64,000 bases of DNA, taken from NCBI RefSeq assembly GCF_000003195.3, contig NC_012873.2:13997326-14061325 (forward strand). The letters run 5' to 3'. Of the stretch, positions 1 to 10,157 are shown piece after piece. The stretch is from Sorghum bicolor (taxonomy: Eukaryota; Streptophyta; Magnoliopsida; Poales; Poaceae). Position 1 is the stretch's first letter, and each line of letters starts with the position of its first letter. The notes under the pieces were generated by a model, which was not told the DNA's origin, did not search any database, and saw only the letters and a list, made by a program, of their open reading frames with translations. The translations under genes and the position numbers were made by a program.

Positions 1-1051
1 ACAACCCTCAATCTCTTCAACTTCGTCATCAGACTCTGCTGAAGGGTTGTTGGTGTTGGCACCACTAGTTCCCATGGTCGAGGGTGCCATTAGGCCTTTT
101 CCTCAATCGGTGACTTCCGGTGTTGCTGATGCTTAAGTGGATGGAGCTGCTGGGGAATCATCAATCGATGCTCCTATGTGTTCGGTTGATGGAAGATCTT
201 TCGGTGGTAGCTCGGACCTATGCTAATCTACCTCTACTCTGCTTGCTGGTGCACTAGTCTCTCTCCAAGCTGGTTCTCGAGTGACTTGCTCAACAGTTTC
301 CGGTGCTTCCGCACTGCCTACCTAGTCCAGATTCACGTCGAACGTGGTGCTGTCACATTACACAACATTAAAAATAAGCAGTGTATTTCTAACATAGGAG
401 TTCGTTCTCAAGCTACTTATAGATCAGAAGCCTAGTAAGAAGTCAAAAACAAACAGCGCCTGGCAGGCTGGCACATCCCGGAGCCATGTTTGCTCGTGAC
501 TGCTTGAGGGCTGTCTGTTCAGCGACCCTAGTCGAGGTCACGGTCATGGTCGGCGACATCAGGGGTGGCGCTCCTGACGGCGCCGCATCTTTGGGGCATC
601 TCTATGATCGAGGGACCAGGTTAGGCTTCCCGCTGTCCTCATCTTCGTCACCATCTATCAACTGTAGCACTCAATGATGCTTTGGTGTCGGATCTTCTGT
701 TGGTGACCCGGCAATGGTTGGTGACCCACCCGTCTGATGTGTGGTGCCTCCTTTTCTCTTTGACATCCCAGTTACATCTGGTCTTTGACCTGTTGCTCGG
801 TCCTTTGGACCGAGAATGGGTGCTCTCTACTCATCGTCGTCATCATTGCTGCTGGAATGTCCCTAGCATCGAGCTACAATCTGCATTGATGGATCTACAC
901 CTCTTGGCTGATCCATACCAGGTGCTAAGGAGATGCAAATTGCAGATCTTTCAAGATCACCAACCTAAAGAACATGCATTATGCATTAGTCATTTTAGCT
1001 ATTACTATCAAATGGAAGTGTCTCGGTACAGATGGTTACCTTTGGTGGTGG

Positions 1052-1925
1052 TCAGGTGAGCTTGTAAGTGTGCTTGATGTTGCTGGTTGGTGTGTAGCTC
1101 ATGTTTGACAAATTGAAGAGCTCATTGATTCGATTGTGGACTTCTATCCTCTCAAGTCTCTCCTTCTTTATTTTGGTCACGTTGGCACTGCCTTGGTACT
1201 CATACCCGACATGGTACCTTCTCTGGCACGGTTGCACTCTCCTGCTGATGAAGCTTTCGACCACCGCTGGTCCATTAAGACGGTCCCATTGGATTAAGTT
1301 CATCAGCTCTTCGATTTTCCCATCAAACTTTGGTCTGTCGGTCTAGCTTACTCTTTTCTCTAGTTGGTATCCGATATCACAGATGGTGGCTGTATTGGGC
1401 CCTTCACGGATATAAAACCACCTCCTGTACCATTCTGATAAAGAGGTGTTCTAGGGATAGTTAAGATAATGAGCTTTCATTCCATCTCGAAGATTGAGGT
1501 ATACTCCACCTACAATCTTGGATCCCCATGGGCACCTTTCTTCCTCAGATAGAAGATATAGCAGAAAAGATTGAAGTGTGGTTCTACTCCCGCAAAAGCT
1601 TCACAAAGATGGATAAAATTAGAAATAAGGAGGATAGAGTTGGGTGCAAGTTGTAGATCCCAATCTCATAATACAAAAGCAGACCTTCAAGGAATGGATG
1701 AACAGGGACCCCAAACCCTTTCTTAAAGAAATTCTCGAACACAATAATCTCCCCAGGCCTTGGGTCAGGAAACCTTTCTCCTTCAGGTGCTCTCCATCCT
1801 CCAAGCTCTTGGTTGTGGAGTACTCCCATGTCGATGAGTTCATTGATGGATTGTGTGGTGGATTTGGATTTCCACTACTCCTTGGCCATCATCTCCATTT
1901 TCTTCTTCGCGTCGCCTTTGGCCAT
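1052..1925 (-). pseudogene. Antisense Transposase_28-type ORF of the Gypsy element (broken)
   Basis: Read on the minus strand, a start at 1925 gives MAKGDAKKKMEMMAKE, then a stop, then a stretch containing GFGVPVHPFLEGLLLYYEIG, typical of the Transposase_28 family. After a +1 shift near 1580 it continues VEPHFNLFCYIFYLRKKG and then, around 1300-1050, GPAVVESFISRRVQPCQRR. That order (globular GVP..PFL..L block, HFNLF block, FI.RR.QP block) is the family order. In-frame stops and at least one frameshift show it is not intact. Its function is not known; it is carried by the retroelement rather than by the host. Confidence 0.65.
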
Positions 1926-2404
1926 TTGGGCTAGTTTTGGTGGATTTTGGATCTCACTCGGATGTTTGAAGGTTTGAGGAAGACGGCGGTTCTTCAGATG
2001 TGAAATGGCAACTGACTTGGTGAAGAATGGATGTTGTTTTTCATGTCGCTATTTATTATGCAGACGCTGCCTTCTCCTCTCCCTAAAAATCTAGGGGGGC
2101 GTGCGCCATTAACGCCTAAGGCACCGTTTTAGTTTCCCATATTGTTCCGCTAAATCTACAGGATGTTTTCCTTCATTGGTTGTGGTGAAGGTGGGCCCAA
2201 TTTGGTTTGGTTCATGTGTTGTAAAGCCTATTTCGTCTCTGTGGGCTCGCCTTTTCATGTATGATAGTACATTTGTTTTCCAATGTCACTAACGTGCCAG
2301 TGTAGTCTGACAAGGTTAAAAACAGATGGAATAGTGCTTGAAGTTGGAATACTGTGACGTCACCGACACGTTGTTAAGATAAAGAATTATGACAAGTAGT
2401 GTTG

Positions 2405-2960
2405 CATAGGAGAAAGGAGAGACCGGTGCTCGAGGACTACTCCGACTACCGAGCACGTTCATTTTTCTTAACCATGCCCGAGGACTGGTCGATCACTCCT
2501 TATGCTGTGCTCGAGGACTCGTTGACAATTTCTGATGCTGTGCTCGGGGACTGCTTCGACTACCGAGCATGTTCATTTTTCTTAACCATGCCTGGGGACT
2601 GGTGGATCACTCCTTATGCTGTGCTCTGGGACGTTGACCATTCCTGATGCTGTGCTCAGGGTCTGCTTGACCACAGAGCACATTTAATTTGTTAACCATG
2701 CTCGGGGACTGATCGATCATTCCTGACACTGTGCTCAAGGACTACTCCGATCACTCCTTATGATGTGCTCAGGGGCAATTTTAGTTTTTTAGACCTTGGT
2801 ACAAGGCTCATACTTCGTCTTCCAGCAAGCTCGAGGTCTCGATGCACCCGGTGATGCATCTTAGTATCAGAACTTCTACATAGACTTTTTAGACCCTGGC
2901 ACCACGTGCCTACATCACCTACTGCTAGGCTCGGGGACTAAGTGGGCACACTTCACCTTA
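2405..2960 (+). repeat. Degenerate tandem motif in Gypsy 3' region
   Basis: A motif around TGCTCGGGGACTG, followed by 'accgagca..ttcatttttcttaaccatg' or 'gatcactcc', recurs at irregular 40-90 bp spacing between the antisense ORF and the LTR. No protein reading frame runs through it. Such 'CTCGGGGACT' arrays are common near the polypurine tract of this element type. Confidence 0.55.
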
Positions 2961-3239
2961 TGGTGAATATGCTTACTTTTTTCAAACCCTACATTTTTCA
3001 AAAAAGTAAAGTGGGCACACTTCATCAGAAAAGAAATCTTTTTTCTTAAGAGCACCATGCATTATTCTGACAACCCACTTCTTTGGTGTTAATGTTGGTC
3101 AACTGTCTTCTGAGCTGGCTAAAATACCGTTGCAACTGTTCGGGGGAATTTCCCTGCTGGTTGAAGATGTCAAGCCTCACTGGTCGAAGAAGCTCAAGAT
3201 GGCGTGTCATCTCATAATATATGGAGCTCGAGGACTAGC

Positions 3240-3691
3240 TGTGGGGGTATAAACCCTTATACCCTTACGACTAGGTTTGGGCCGAAAGAATTAGCCCATT
3301 AGAAGATGATTCGTGGCTTGGTTAATTTGTTCGGAGTTCCACATAACGAAGGTAGACGTGGAGTTCAAGCAAGATCCTGGTCGGTTAGAATAGGGATTGA
3401 CATTTGACTGTTTATGGCAATTGTAATCGACTAGGATTTGTTTCCAGATTTGTAACCTTGCCTCTTGGACTATATAAGGGCAGGCAGGGGACCCCCAATT
3501 CAATTCATCTTATATCGTCAATACAATCAGACGCAGGAAGTAGGTATTATGCCCTCACGACGGCTGAACCTGGATAAAATCCTTGTTTGTCTCCTGTGTC
3601 ACCATCTAGTTCGTAGCTTGCGTACATGTCTGCCGATAATCTACTATCTTAGTTATACCCTAGGTAGATTGCCGACCATATTTTGTCGACA
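3240..3691 (+). repeat. 3' LTR of Gypsy element
   Basis: The repeat begins TGTGGGGGTATAAACCC and ends ATTTTGTCGACA (TG...CA), 452 bp. It contains a TATA box at 3471-3479 followed by the GC-rich 'gggcaggcaggggaccccc' leader, as expected for U3-R. Only one LTR is in the window, so the borders rest on the TG/CA rule and the preceding polypurine tract. Confidence 0.65.
3471..3479 (+). promoter_or_regulatory. LTR TATA box
   Basis: TATATAAGG, 231 bp into the LTR, followed about 30 bp later by the probable transcription start. Promoter of the Gypsy LTR; activity unknown. Confidence 0.5.
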
Positions 3692-3837
3692 AACAGCGAA
3701 CGCCCTGATCCGATCCCTTCACACGCGAAGGATAATCCTATGGAAGAAAAATAAATACATGAGGTTTTCTACAAATAGAAACATAAAACAAAGGGATATG
3801 GGATCTTTATGCACTACCGATCAAGGTTTTAGATTAA

Positions 3838-4080
3838 GGGCATGTTTAGATGCAAATTTTTTTTGGATTTTGACACTGTAGCACTTTCGTTTTTATTTGA
3901 CAAACATTGTCCAATCATGGAGTAACTAGGCTTAAAAGATTCGTCTCGCGATTTACAGGCAAACTGTGTAATTAGTTTTTATTTTTATCTATATTTAATA
4001 CTACATATATGTACCGCAAGATTCGATGTGATGGGGAATCTTGTAAAGTTTTGGGTTTTTGGGTGTATCTAAACAAGGCC
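3838..4080. mobile_element. Tourist-like MITE (PIF/Harbinger type)
   Basis: Ends GGGCATGTTTAGATGC and GTATCTAAACAAGGCC are inverted repeats, flanked by TAA on both sides (3835-3837 and 4081-4083). The 243-bp, AT-rich body has no ORF. Short size, TIRs and a TWA-type target duplication fit a PIF/Harbinger-derived MITE. Confidence 0.75.
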
Positions 4081-4498
4081 TAAAAACATGCATTTTCAAA
4101 GCTGATAGACCAAATCGACACAAACCTGATAAGTTAATGAACTATCCATTCATTTTACTCTATTCTTCACAATCTTTTTATGAAGTTATTTATTTCAGAG
4201 GCATCAAACCGTTTCATGTTTCTACTGTTTGGAGCATTAAGATACCTCCTAAGGTAGCTAAGAATAATAGAGTCCAGAGATAACCTAGCTAAGAAAAGAA
4301 AAGAAAAGTAGAAGATGAGACCTGTGCTGAAAAAGAAACTAGTCAGCATTTGTTTTTTTGATTGTGTTGTTGCTAAACGGTGCTGGGTTCTAATTTCTGA
4401 GATTACAGAAGTTTCAGTAGGTGAAAATATGGTTAATACCTTAATATAGGAAAGTTTTGGCTAAGTACTAAAAGAAATGTTTTTTTAAAACATTGTTA

Positions 4499-5136
4499 GA
4501 GCATCTCCAACGGTTTTGCATTTGGGGTTTGTATTCTTGTAATTTGCCAAAAATCACAAAAATAAGGTATCCAACGGTTCCGCATTTGTAGTTTACATTT
4601 TGGGTAACTTGGCAAATAAGAGGACAAACTTGGCATAATTGCTAAGCCGCGGACGGCTTGGCAAAAGCCCGATCGTACGCGTCTCCCAGTCCCACGCGTG
4701 ATCCAGACTTTTCTTCGCGCCATATATGCTCCACCGATCACGACAGAAACCCCCCGACCCTCAACGCATCGCCGTCCGCAGCCGATCGAATTTGCGAGGG
4801 ACTCCATCGCGAGCACCGGTCCTCCATGTGCCACCGTCTGCTGCCGATCGCGACCGACTCCATCGTGCAGAAACTCCCTCCCACGCGCCGCCGTCCACTG
4901 CCGATCGCGAGCAACACCATCGCGCAGAAACTCCCTCCACCCGTGTGACCGCGCGGGAAGGAACCGCGACCGTGCACCACACGGAAAAAATTCGCATCCG
5001 GATCCATTTTGGATAAATGCCAAGTCAATTATGTAAAACCCGAGATGACCTATTTTTAGACTTTGCATTTTTGTTTTGGGAGTTTGCAAACAACAACAAA
5101 TGACAAGTCAATTATGCAAAACCATTAGAGATGCTC
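4499..5136. mobile_element. GC-cored PIF/Harbinger-type MITE inserted in the LINE
   Basis: Terminal inverted repeats GAGCATCTCCAACGGTTTTG and its near complement CAAAACCATTAGAGATGCTC are flanked by TTA on both sides (4496-4498 and 5137-5139). It is 638 bp, long for a MITE, because the centre (about 4640-4990) is GC-rich and contains a three-copy 57-bp repeat. Long ORFs read in this core in several frames show no recognisable domain and look like composition artefacts. Confidence 0.7.
4770..4945. repeat. Three-copy 57-bp GC-rich tandem repeat inside the MITE
   Basis: The block 'ccgtc..ctgccgatcgcga' followed by 'ccatcg.gcagaaactccctcc' occurs twice with a period of 57 bp (4832-4945), with a more diverged third copy at 4770-4831. 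Composition differs sharply from the AT-rich arms, suggesting captured host DNA. Confidence 0.55.
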
Positions 5137-5655
5137 TTATACCTCTGCTGTTCACTGATCGATTTGGAAACTCAGAAATGAGATTTATTTTCAAAGAACT
5201 GATTGAAAAAGTATGGAGATACTTTTCTACAGAATTCATGGACTCCTACAGATAAGTGGGAGCTGCTGAATGGCTTTTCGAGGAAAGTCTGCGCTGAAGA
5301 TGCCCAGATATCCCAGGGACGACGGTGCCTAAAGCTTTCCAGGGAGGCGTGGATGCTGGCTGTCCGGGTGGAGAAACCTACGCTGCTAGATCTATCTGTT
5401 GTGAAGAGGGCCGCGGTAATGTCTTGGTGGGGGCCGCTGAATGAGACCGTACAATAGGCTCGGTTAGCTCGGCCGTTTTTGCTGTCGTTGGTTCAGGCAT
5501 CAGACATTTTGTTCACGTTTGCTGTCGTTGCTGTAACAGATGTTTGGTCTTTTGATATTACTATAATTGATTGAAAGCTAGGCCGGGGCGTCCTGTCCTT
5601 GGAACTCTAAAAAAAAATGTTTGCATTATGTTAGCGGCATGCACCTGCTGCTTAT

Positions 5656-5663
5656 GCATAAAT
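5656..5663 (+). promoter_or_regulatory. Candidate TATA box of the subtilase gene
   Basis: CATAAATA lies about 65 bp upstream of the first ATG (5723), right after the LINE poly(A) tail at 5618. Only about 100 bp separates the old LINE from the start codon, so upstream promoter DNA may have been displaced. Confidence 0.4.
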
Positions 5664-5722
5664 AGCGGGCTACACGGTATAATCACTGGAAAATAGTCAA
5701 GCATCCCCTTCCAATATCAAAG

Positions 5723-6900
5723 ATGAACCGAGGATCAGTTTCGGCATCAACTCTGTTACAGCTGCTCCTAGTGCTATGGCTGCCGCTTCCAGCTGTTGCC
5801 TCCAGCAAGGTAACAACATATTCAAGCTGCAGCATCAGCAATAATTCATCAACATGTCTAATAATTATATATATATATATATATTGTTTGTTTTCGATCA
5901 TACATGTATTTCCAATTTGTTTTCTGATGATTAATTCATGAAGCTTATTAAGATATATATACTGTTCGTTTCCATGCATGCATGTCTAATAATGAATAAC
6001 CTTGGTACCATTTTATCCCTTTATTCTTCACACATCGTATATGCATGTAAGGTCTATATTGTATACATGGGTGAGAAGAAACACGATGATCATCGCTCCA
6101 TGGTCACCGCATCACACCACGACGTGCTTGCATCTGTTCTTGGAAGGTACTAGCTAGCTTTAATTTAGCTTGTGGTGATCATTCGAGTTGTAATTTACCA
6201 ATTTGCAGGTTATGAACAGTTATAACTTATTCATAATGGAATGTAACAGTAAGGAGGCGGCCTTGAAGTCCATAGTATACAGCTACAAGCACGGCTTCTC
6301 TGGATTCGCAGCGATGCTCACCGAAGCCCAAGCTGAAGAACTCTCAAGTACTCCCTCCGTTCCAAATTATAAGTCATTCTAAGAATCTTGGAGAGTCAAA
6401 GCATTTTCAAGTTTGACCAAAAATATAGAGAGAAATATAAAGATTTATGTCATAAAATAAGTACACTATGAAAATATAACTAACAAAAAATCTAACGATA
6501 CTTGGTTGGTACCAAAATTGTTATTATTTTGCTATATAAATCTGGTCAAACTTGAAAAACTTTGACTCTCCAAGATTCTTGGAATGACTTATAATTTGGG
6601 ACGGAGGGAGTAATAACCATGCATCCCTACTAAACCTGTACTGATTGAAATATACAAGTTGTTAGGCAAACATATATGCGCATCGCACATATAGATATGC
6701 ATGCATACTAATTAATTAAGGATCTTATTGTAATCTAGGCTTGGATGGAGTCGTCTTCGTGAAGCCTGACGCTTTGTACGAGATGCAGACGACCCGGAGC
6801 TGGGACGTCGTTCTTGGTGCTATCAGCGATCAATCATCAGCTACCCTCCAGCAGAAAGCCAAATTCGGCCAAGATATCATCGTCGGCGTGGTCGATTCAG
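5723..6900 (+). CDS. Subtilase 5' exons: signal peptide, I9 propeptide, catalytic Asp
   Basis: Exon 1 (29 codons) is hydrophobic with LLQLLLVLWLPLPAVASS, a signal peptide, and splices at AAG|gtaaca. Exon 2 starts after taag at 6052. Exons 2-4 encode the I9 inhibitor domain and then DGVVFVKPDALYEMQTTRSW, the usual processing region, and end in VVDSG with the catalytic Asp just before the donor at 6901. All joins keep frame (AG|T, A|GC). This half of the gene has no disabling mutation in the exons. Confidence 0.75.
6349..6612. mobile_element. Stowaway MITE in subtilase intron 3
   Basis: The element spans 6351-6610, begins CTCCCTCCGTTCC and ends GGACGGAGGGAG, with TA target duplications at 6349-6350 and 6611-6612. 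The 260-bp AT-rich body and 'AAATTATAAGTC' subterminal sequence are classic for Stowaway (Tc1/Mariner-derived) elements of grasses. The left TA belongs to the splice donor (A|GTA), so the insertion left the GT intact and replaced everything after the third intron base. Confidence 0.88.
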
Positions 6901-7410
6901 GTTTAGTTTAATTAATTTGCAATCACATTTCATTTCATTTCATTTCATTTCATTTGCAATCACGTAACTTTGCCCGCATCTGGCCTGAATCACAAAGCTT
7001 CAAAAAATTCATATAATAGCTAGCTTTTTTCAGATAAAGTCTTAAAAAGACAAAAAAAATTATCAAATTATAAAGTATATCTTGAAGAGGTCTAAATTTT
7101 GTAGTCGATAGATTTTTTATTTGCAATCATTTATATCATATGCCAATTCAATTTAAAGTTCTCACATTTATTAAAATTTAAATTTTAAAATTTTGAAATA
7201 AATTTTTAAATGGACCAAAATCAAAGTTACATGTCTTGAAAAGATCTAAGCAATAACTACTTTTTCATCTGAAGTAATCTATGGTCCCAAAATTTAGTTT
7301 AAAGTCCTCACGTTTTGAAATTCAAACTTTTCAAATGTTTTCGAATAGAGGAAAGAGAAAAATTAAAGTACGTATGTAGCGATCGTAATCGAGTACGTAT
7401 GATATATACG
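6901..7410 (+). other. AT-rich segment where the catalytic-His exon is missing
   Basis: It contains a short CATTT microsatellite (6924-6953), the fragment coding IWPESQSF (about 6979-7003) and then about 400 bp with no protein similarity on either strand. The expected subtilase stretch between IWPES and the central domain, roughly 60-80 residues including HGTH, is not present anywhere up to 7410. No clear TIR or LTR was found here, so a deletion with filler or an unrecognised insertion is likely. Confidence 0.6.
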
Positions 7411-7799
7411 GCCCCGTGTTCCGCAACGTGAGCTACTACGGCAGCGGGCTCGCCGCCGGGGTGGCGCGCGGCGGCGCGCCCCGCGCCCGGCTGGCCGTCT
7501 ACAAGGCGTGCTGGGGCGCGACGGTCTGGTGCGGCGGCGCCGCGCTCCTGGCGGCCATAGACGACGCCACCAACGACGGCGTCGACGTGCTGTCGCTCTC
7601 GCTGGGGGGGTTCCAGGAGTTCGCCGGCACGCTGCACGCCGTGGCGAGGGGCGTCCCGGTGGTGTTCGCGGGCATGAACCGCGGCCCCGCGCCGCAGACG
7701 GTGCGGAACACGGCGCCGTGGCTCATCACGGTGGCCGCTAGCATGATCGACCGGTCGTTCCCGACAAAGGTGGTCCTCGGGAACAACGAAGAGCTGGTG
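7411..7799 (+). CDS. Subtilase central exon (oxyanion Asn region)
   Basis: The open frame GPVFRNVSYYGSGLAAGVA through AVYKACWG, DVLSLSLGGF, GVPVVFAGMNRGPAPQTV to DRSFPTKVVLGNNEELV is the conserved centre of plant subtilases. The Asn in AGMNRGP aligns with the oxyanion-hole residue. GC content is very high, as usual for grass subtilase exons. It ends at a perfect donor (GTG|gtaagt). The 5' border is unclear because the upstream exon part is lost. Confidence 0.75.
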
Positions 7800-8099
7800 G
7801 TAAGTAGTAATACGCGTCCACAATTTACAATAGAGTAGTATAGCTAGGAATCTAGGATGCAACTTCCATTTTTTATTTTTTTTGACAACAGATGCATGCA
7901 ACTTCCATTTGGTTTACAGCTGCAATATATATATATATAACGCATGCATTAACGCGTTGACTAATTCTATACCGAGTTAAATATACAGCCGGCCCTTAAA
8001 CTTGTGCCTCAATGCCATCTAGGTTTTGCCCCCCTGAACTTATTATAAGTCCTAGATCCGTATATTTTCATATAGTTGATAAAATCTTATAAAAAAATA

Positions 8100-8306
8100 C
8101 CTTACCACTGCTACTCACCACCATGTCTTCGTTGCTGAACCCGCCACCGCCCATGGGCGCGCTGCCACTGCAGGCGCTCAACGTGTTGAGCAACAACCTA
8201 GTGTGGCAGTTCTCGTTGGTGATGTGAGCCCACATGCCAAGCCACATGTCGCTCAATGCGAACAACAACAGCTTACTGGTCCTTACATATTGGACATCCC
8301 AACTTC
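8100..8306. other. Unassigned coding-like stretch next to the truncated CACTA
   Basis: On the plus strand MSSLLNPPPPMGALPLQALNV can be read from about 8122, GC-rich and codon-like, but too short to name. Bases about 8280-8312 repeat, with changes, the sequence at 8407-8441 (ccttRcataYtggaYatcccaactt), pointing to local duplication at the CACTA break. Confidence 0.3.
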
Positions 8307-9725
8307 CTATGAAAACAATACGAACAACAACAACAACAACAACGACGACGACGACGACGACGATGAAAACTTGCCACCATTCTTCAACCAGAAGAACCTC
8401 ACACGGTCCTTGCATACTGGATATCCCAACTTCTCATGAACACACCAACCACTGAATATCCCATACGCTAGGAAGTCATGCATGGAGTACTGATACCAAA
8501 CATGCATTGTGAAGTTTGTCTTCCTAGCTCGGTCGTACGTCAGTACCCCTTCGTCCCAAGCTTTGATCAAATCATCAATCAATGGCTCCATCCGCACACC
8601 CATACGTTTCCCCGGGTGTTCAGGAATTACCAACGACAAGAAGATCACGCGTCGTTGCAAGATGACGCCAGGGGGGAGATTGAGTGGGACAACAAACACG
8701 GGCCAACAAGTGTACGAGGCAGCCAATAGTTCGTAGGGATTGAAGCCATCTGTTGCAAGCGCAACATGTACATTACGAGCCTCTGCAGCTTTCTCCCGAT
8801 GAATACCATCGAAATGGGTCCATGCTTCACCATCGGATGAATGTACCATCTTGTTAGGATTATATCGACGACCATTTTTGTGCCACGTCATCTGCTTTGC
8901 GGTCCCCTCGGTCATGTATAGCCGTTGAAGCCGCGGTAAGAACGGAAGGTACCGTAGGATCTTAGCGGGGATGTCCAGCTGCCGAGTGCTACCATCACCG
9001 GACTCTACCTCCAGGAACCCAGAGGAGCCACACTCTGGACAATACTTTGCATTCTCATATTGTTTCCTAAATAGGATGCAGCCTTTCGGACAAGCATGTA
9101 TCTTCTCATATGGCATCTTTAGTGCACGAAGAAGTTCGTGTGAGTCGTACATGCTCTTCGGCAGAACGTGACCCACAGGAAGCAGTGTGTCAATAATTGT
9201 CAGCAAGTCATCAAAGTGTTGTTGACTCATGCTACACCTGGACTTGAAGTCCATCACACGACCAATGGCATCGAGCTGTGAGACTGATGTATGGCCGTGG
9301 AGGGGTTTCTGAGCCGAGTCCAGCATGTTGTAATATGCCTTGGCGGTAGGCTCGTGATCCTCCTCCGTAACTCCTCCAACAAAGTTTCCGTGACCAAAGT
9401 CATCTAACATGTCTGCTACCCCACCATCATCATCAAAACCCTCGACACGTGGTCTCACAACCTCCTCCCTGGTGTGGTCACCTTCACCGTGGTAGGTCCA
9501 TCGGGTATAGCCCTGCATAAACCCAAACTTGCAAAGATGCTTCCCCATGACCTCCTTCATACGCTTCCGTGTGTTTGCACAGTTCCCGCATGGACACCAG
9601 GTCATACGGGCGTCTTTAGCTCCGGCGAACGCTTGCTCTAAGTAAGCCTCAGTCTTCTCAATCCATTCCAAGGAGATGTCTCTCTGACTTGGGCGGTCGG
9701 TGTACATCCACTGACGGTCATCCAT
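8307..9725 (-). CDS. CACTA transposase TNP2, C-terminally truncated
   Basis: A 472-codon open frame starts MDDRQWMYTDRPSQRD. Residues 1-90 form the Transpos_assoc domain with a Cys pair (WCPCGNC). From about 150 the TNP2 domain runs through KIHACPKGCILFRKQ, CPECGSSG and FSGWCVHEKLGYPVCKD to FFWLKNGGKF. The family normally continues with an FDCHRRFLP block, but here the frame enters a trinucleotide microsatellite giving poly-Ser and poly-Leu. Two thirds of a normal TNP2 are missing. The preserved frame may reflect a fairly young insertion or a truncated, possibly repressor-like product; no evidence distinguishes these. Confidence 0.75.
   Translation of the reverse strand: MDDRQWMYTDRPSQRDISLEWIEKTEAYLEQAFAGAKDARMTWCPCGNCANTRKRMKEVMGKHLCKFGFMQGYTRWTYHGEGDHTREEVVRPRVEGFDDDGGVADMLDDFGHGNFVGGVTEEDHEPTAKAYYNMLDSAQKPLHGHTSVSQLDAIGRVMDFKSRCSMSQQHFDDLLTIIDTLLPVGHVLPKSMYDSHELLRALKMPYEKIHACPKGCILFRKQYENAKYCPECGSSGFLEVESGDGSTRQLDIPAKILRYLPFLPRLQRLYMTEGTAKQMTWHKNGRRYNPNKMVHSSDGEAWTHFDGIHREKAAEARNVHVALATDGFNPYELLAASYTCWPVFVVPLNLPPGVILQRRVIFLSLVIPEHPGKRMGVRMEPLIDDLIKAWDEGVLTYDRARKTNFTMHVWYQYSMHDFLAYGIFSGWCVHEKLGYPVCKDRVRFFWLKNGGKFSSSSSSSSLLLLLLFVLFS
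8323..8363. repeat. Compound microsatellite (AAC)n(GAC)n
   Basis: About six AAC units are followed by about seven GAC units. It lies exactly where the TNP2 homology stops, so repeat expansion or repair at the break replaced the rest of the transposase. Confidence 0.85.
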
Positions 9726-9828
9726 CCTCTAACATATCATGCAGTAATATTGTAAGAACGGAATGCATCTACACGATAGCCCTACTAACTAATAGGTGCG
9801 GATAGGTCCTAATCCCACCCGAGGAGAC

Positions 9829-9999
9829 GTAGATGGGGTTAGTTTCCATGTCAACTCCGATCTGAGATGAAATTTCGGCAGCACCTCCCCGCTGTTCTCC
9901 AAATACACGTCCCGACTGGGAGGTTGTGTACCCGGAGAACAACAGGAAGGTGATGCCGAAACTCTATCTCAGATCGACCCAGAAACTAACCCCATCTAC
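9829..9999. repeat. Large inverted repeat (hairpin) upstream of TNP2
   Basis: The arm 9829-9900 (starting GTAGATGGGGTTAGTTTC) pairs with 9934-9999 (ending AACTAACCCCATCTAC), about 66-72 nt per arm with few mismatches and a 33-nt loop. It lies between the CACTA terminus and the transposase start, in the 5' UTR/promoter. Confidence 0.75.
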
Positions 10000-10157
10000 G
10001 CATCTTCAGGCTGTCCAAATAACGTGGACAATTCGAAATAGATACGGTCGTCTCCAACCTGTGTGCTTGGGCTGGGCACACGGCAAACCTGACCTTTGCC
10101 GTGTGTTGCTCACGGTAAACAGACGGGCACACGGCAAAGGCTAGCTCTCCGGTAGTG

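Larger units (their letters stand above)
1..3691 (+). mobile_element. 3' portion of a Gypsy-type LTR retrotransposon
   Basis: The window opens inside an element whose 3' LTR is at 3240-3691. The LTR is preceded by a purine-rich stretch (about 3224-3239) acting as polypurine tract. The internal part carries, on the opposite strand, an ORF with the plant Transposase_28 (putative gypsy-type) domain. An antisense extra ORF between pol and the 3' LTR is an established feature of some grass Gypsy elements. Bases 1-1051 hold no recognisable domain and probably continue the variable C-terminal side of the antisense gene. The 5' half lies outside the window, so a target-site duplication cannot be tested. 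Confidence 0.7.
4084..5618 (+). pseudogene. LINE (non-LTR retrotransposon) 3' remnant, split by a MITE
   Basis: Before the inner MITE, the translation reads VWSIKIPPKV, then shifted fragments resembling DNLAKKRK, a degenerate Cys/His cluster and FFDCVVAKRCW. This is the zf-RVT zinc-binding domain that follows reverse transcriptase in plant LINEs. After the MITE, IWKLRNEIYFQRT and EILFYRIHGLLQ give the usual LINE C-terminus. A 3' untranslated stretch ends in a short poly(A) run at 5610-5618. Several stops and frameshifts are present and the RT domain itself is absent, so this is a 5'-truncated dead copy. The first MITE (3838-4080) abuts its upstream end. Confidence 0.6.
8307..10157 (-). mobile_element. 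Truncated CACTA (En/Spm) transposon in the subtilase intron
   Basis: The 5' terminus reads, on the minus strand from 10157, CACTACCGGAGAGCTAGCC, followed by subterminal copies of TTTGCCGTGTG (to about 10060). A 5' UTR hairpin and a TNP2 transposase ORF follow. No matching CACTACCGG terminus was found on the other side (searched down to 7800), so the 3' end is missing. The inserted DNA swells the intron between GNNEELV and GQSRYVDAM to 3.3 kb. Confidence 0.75.

Noticed and set aside
4496..5089. 197-codon minus-strand ORF across the MITE
   Set aside because: It spans the terminal inverted repeat and GC-rich tandem repeat; no domain, so a chance frame.
5203..5457. Independent host gene MKKYGDTFLQNSW...
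   Set aside because: In other frames the same DNA continues the LINE C-terminus (IWKLRNEIYFQ), so it is part of the LINE remnant.
7980..8070. 3' terminus of the small CACTA element
   Set aside because: No CACTACCGG or subterminal TTTGCCGTG words are present here; the end is considered missing.
8323..8363. Genuine poly-Ser/poly-Leu C-terminus of transposase
   Set aside because: It is translation of a trinucleotide microsatellite at a break point; the family continues with FDCHRRFL.
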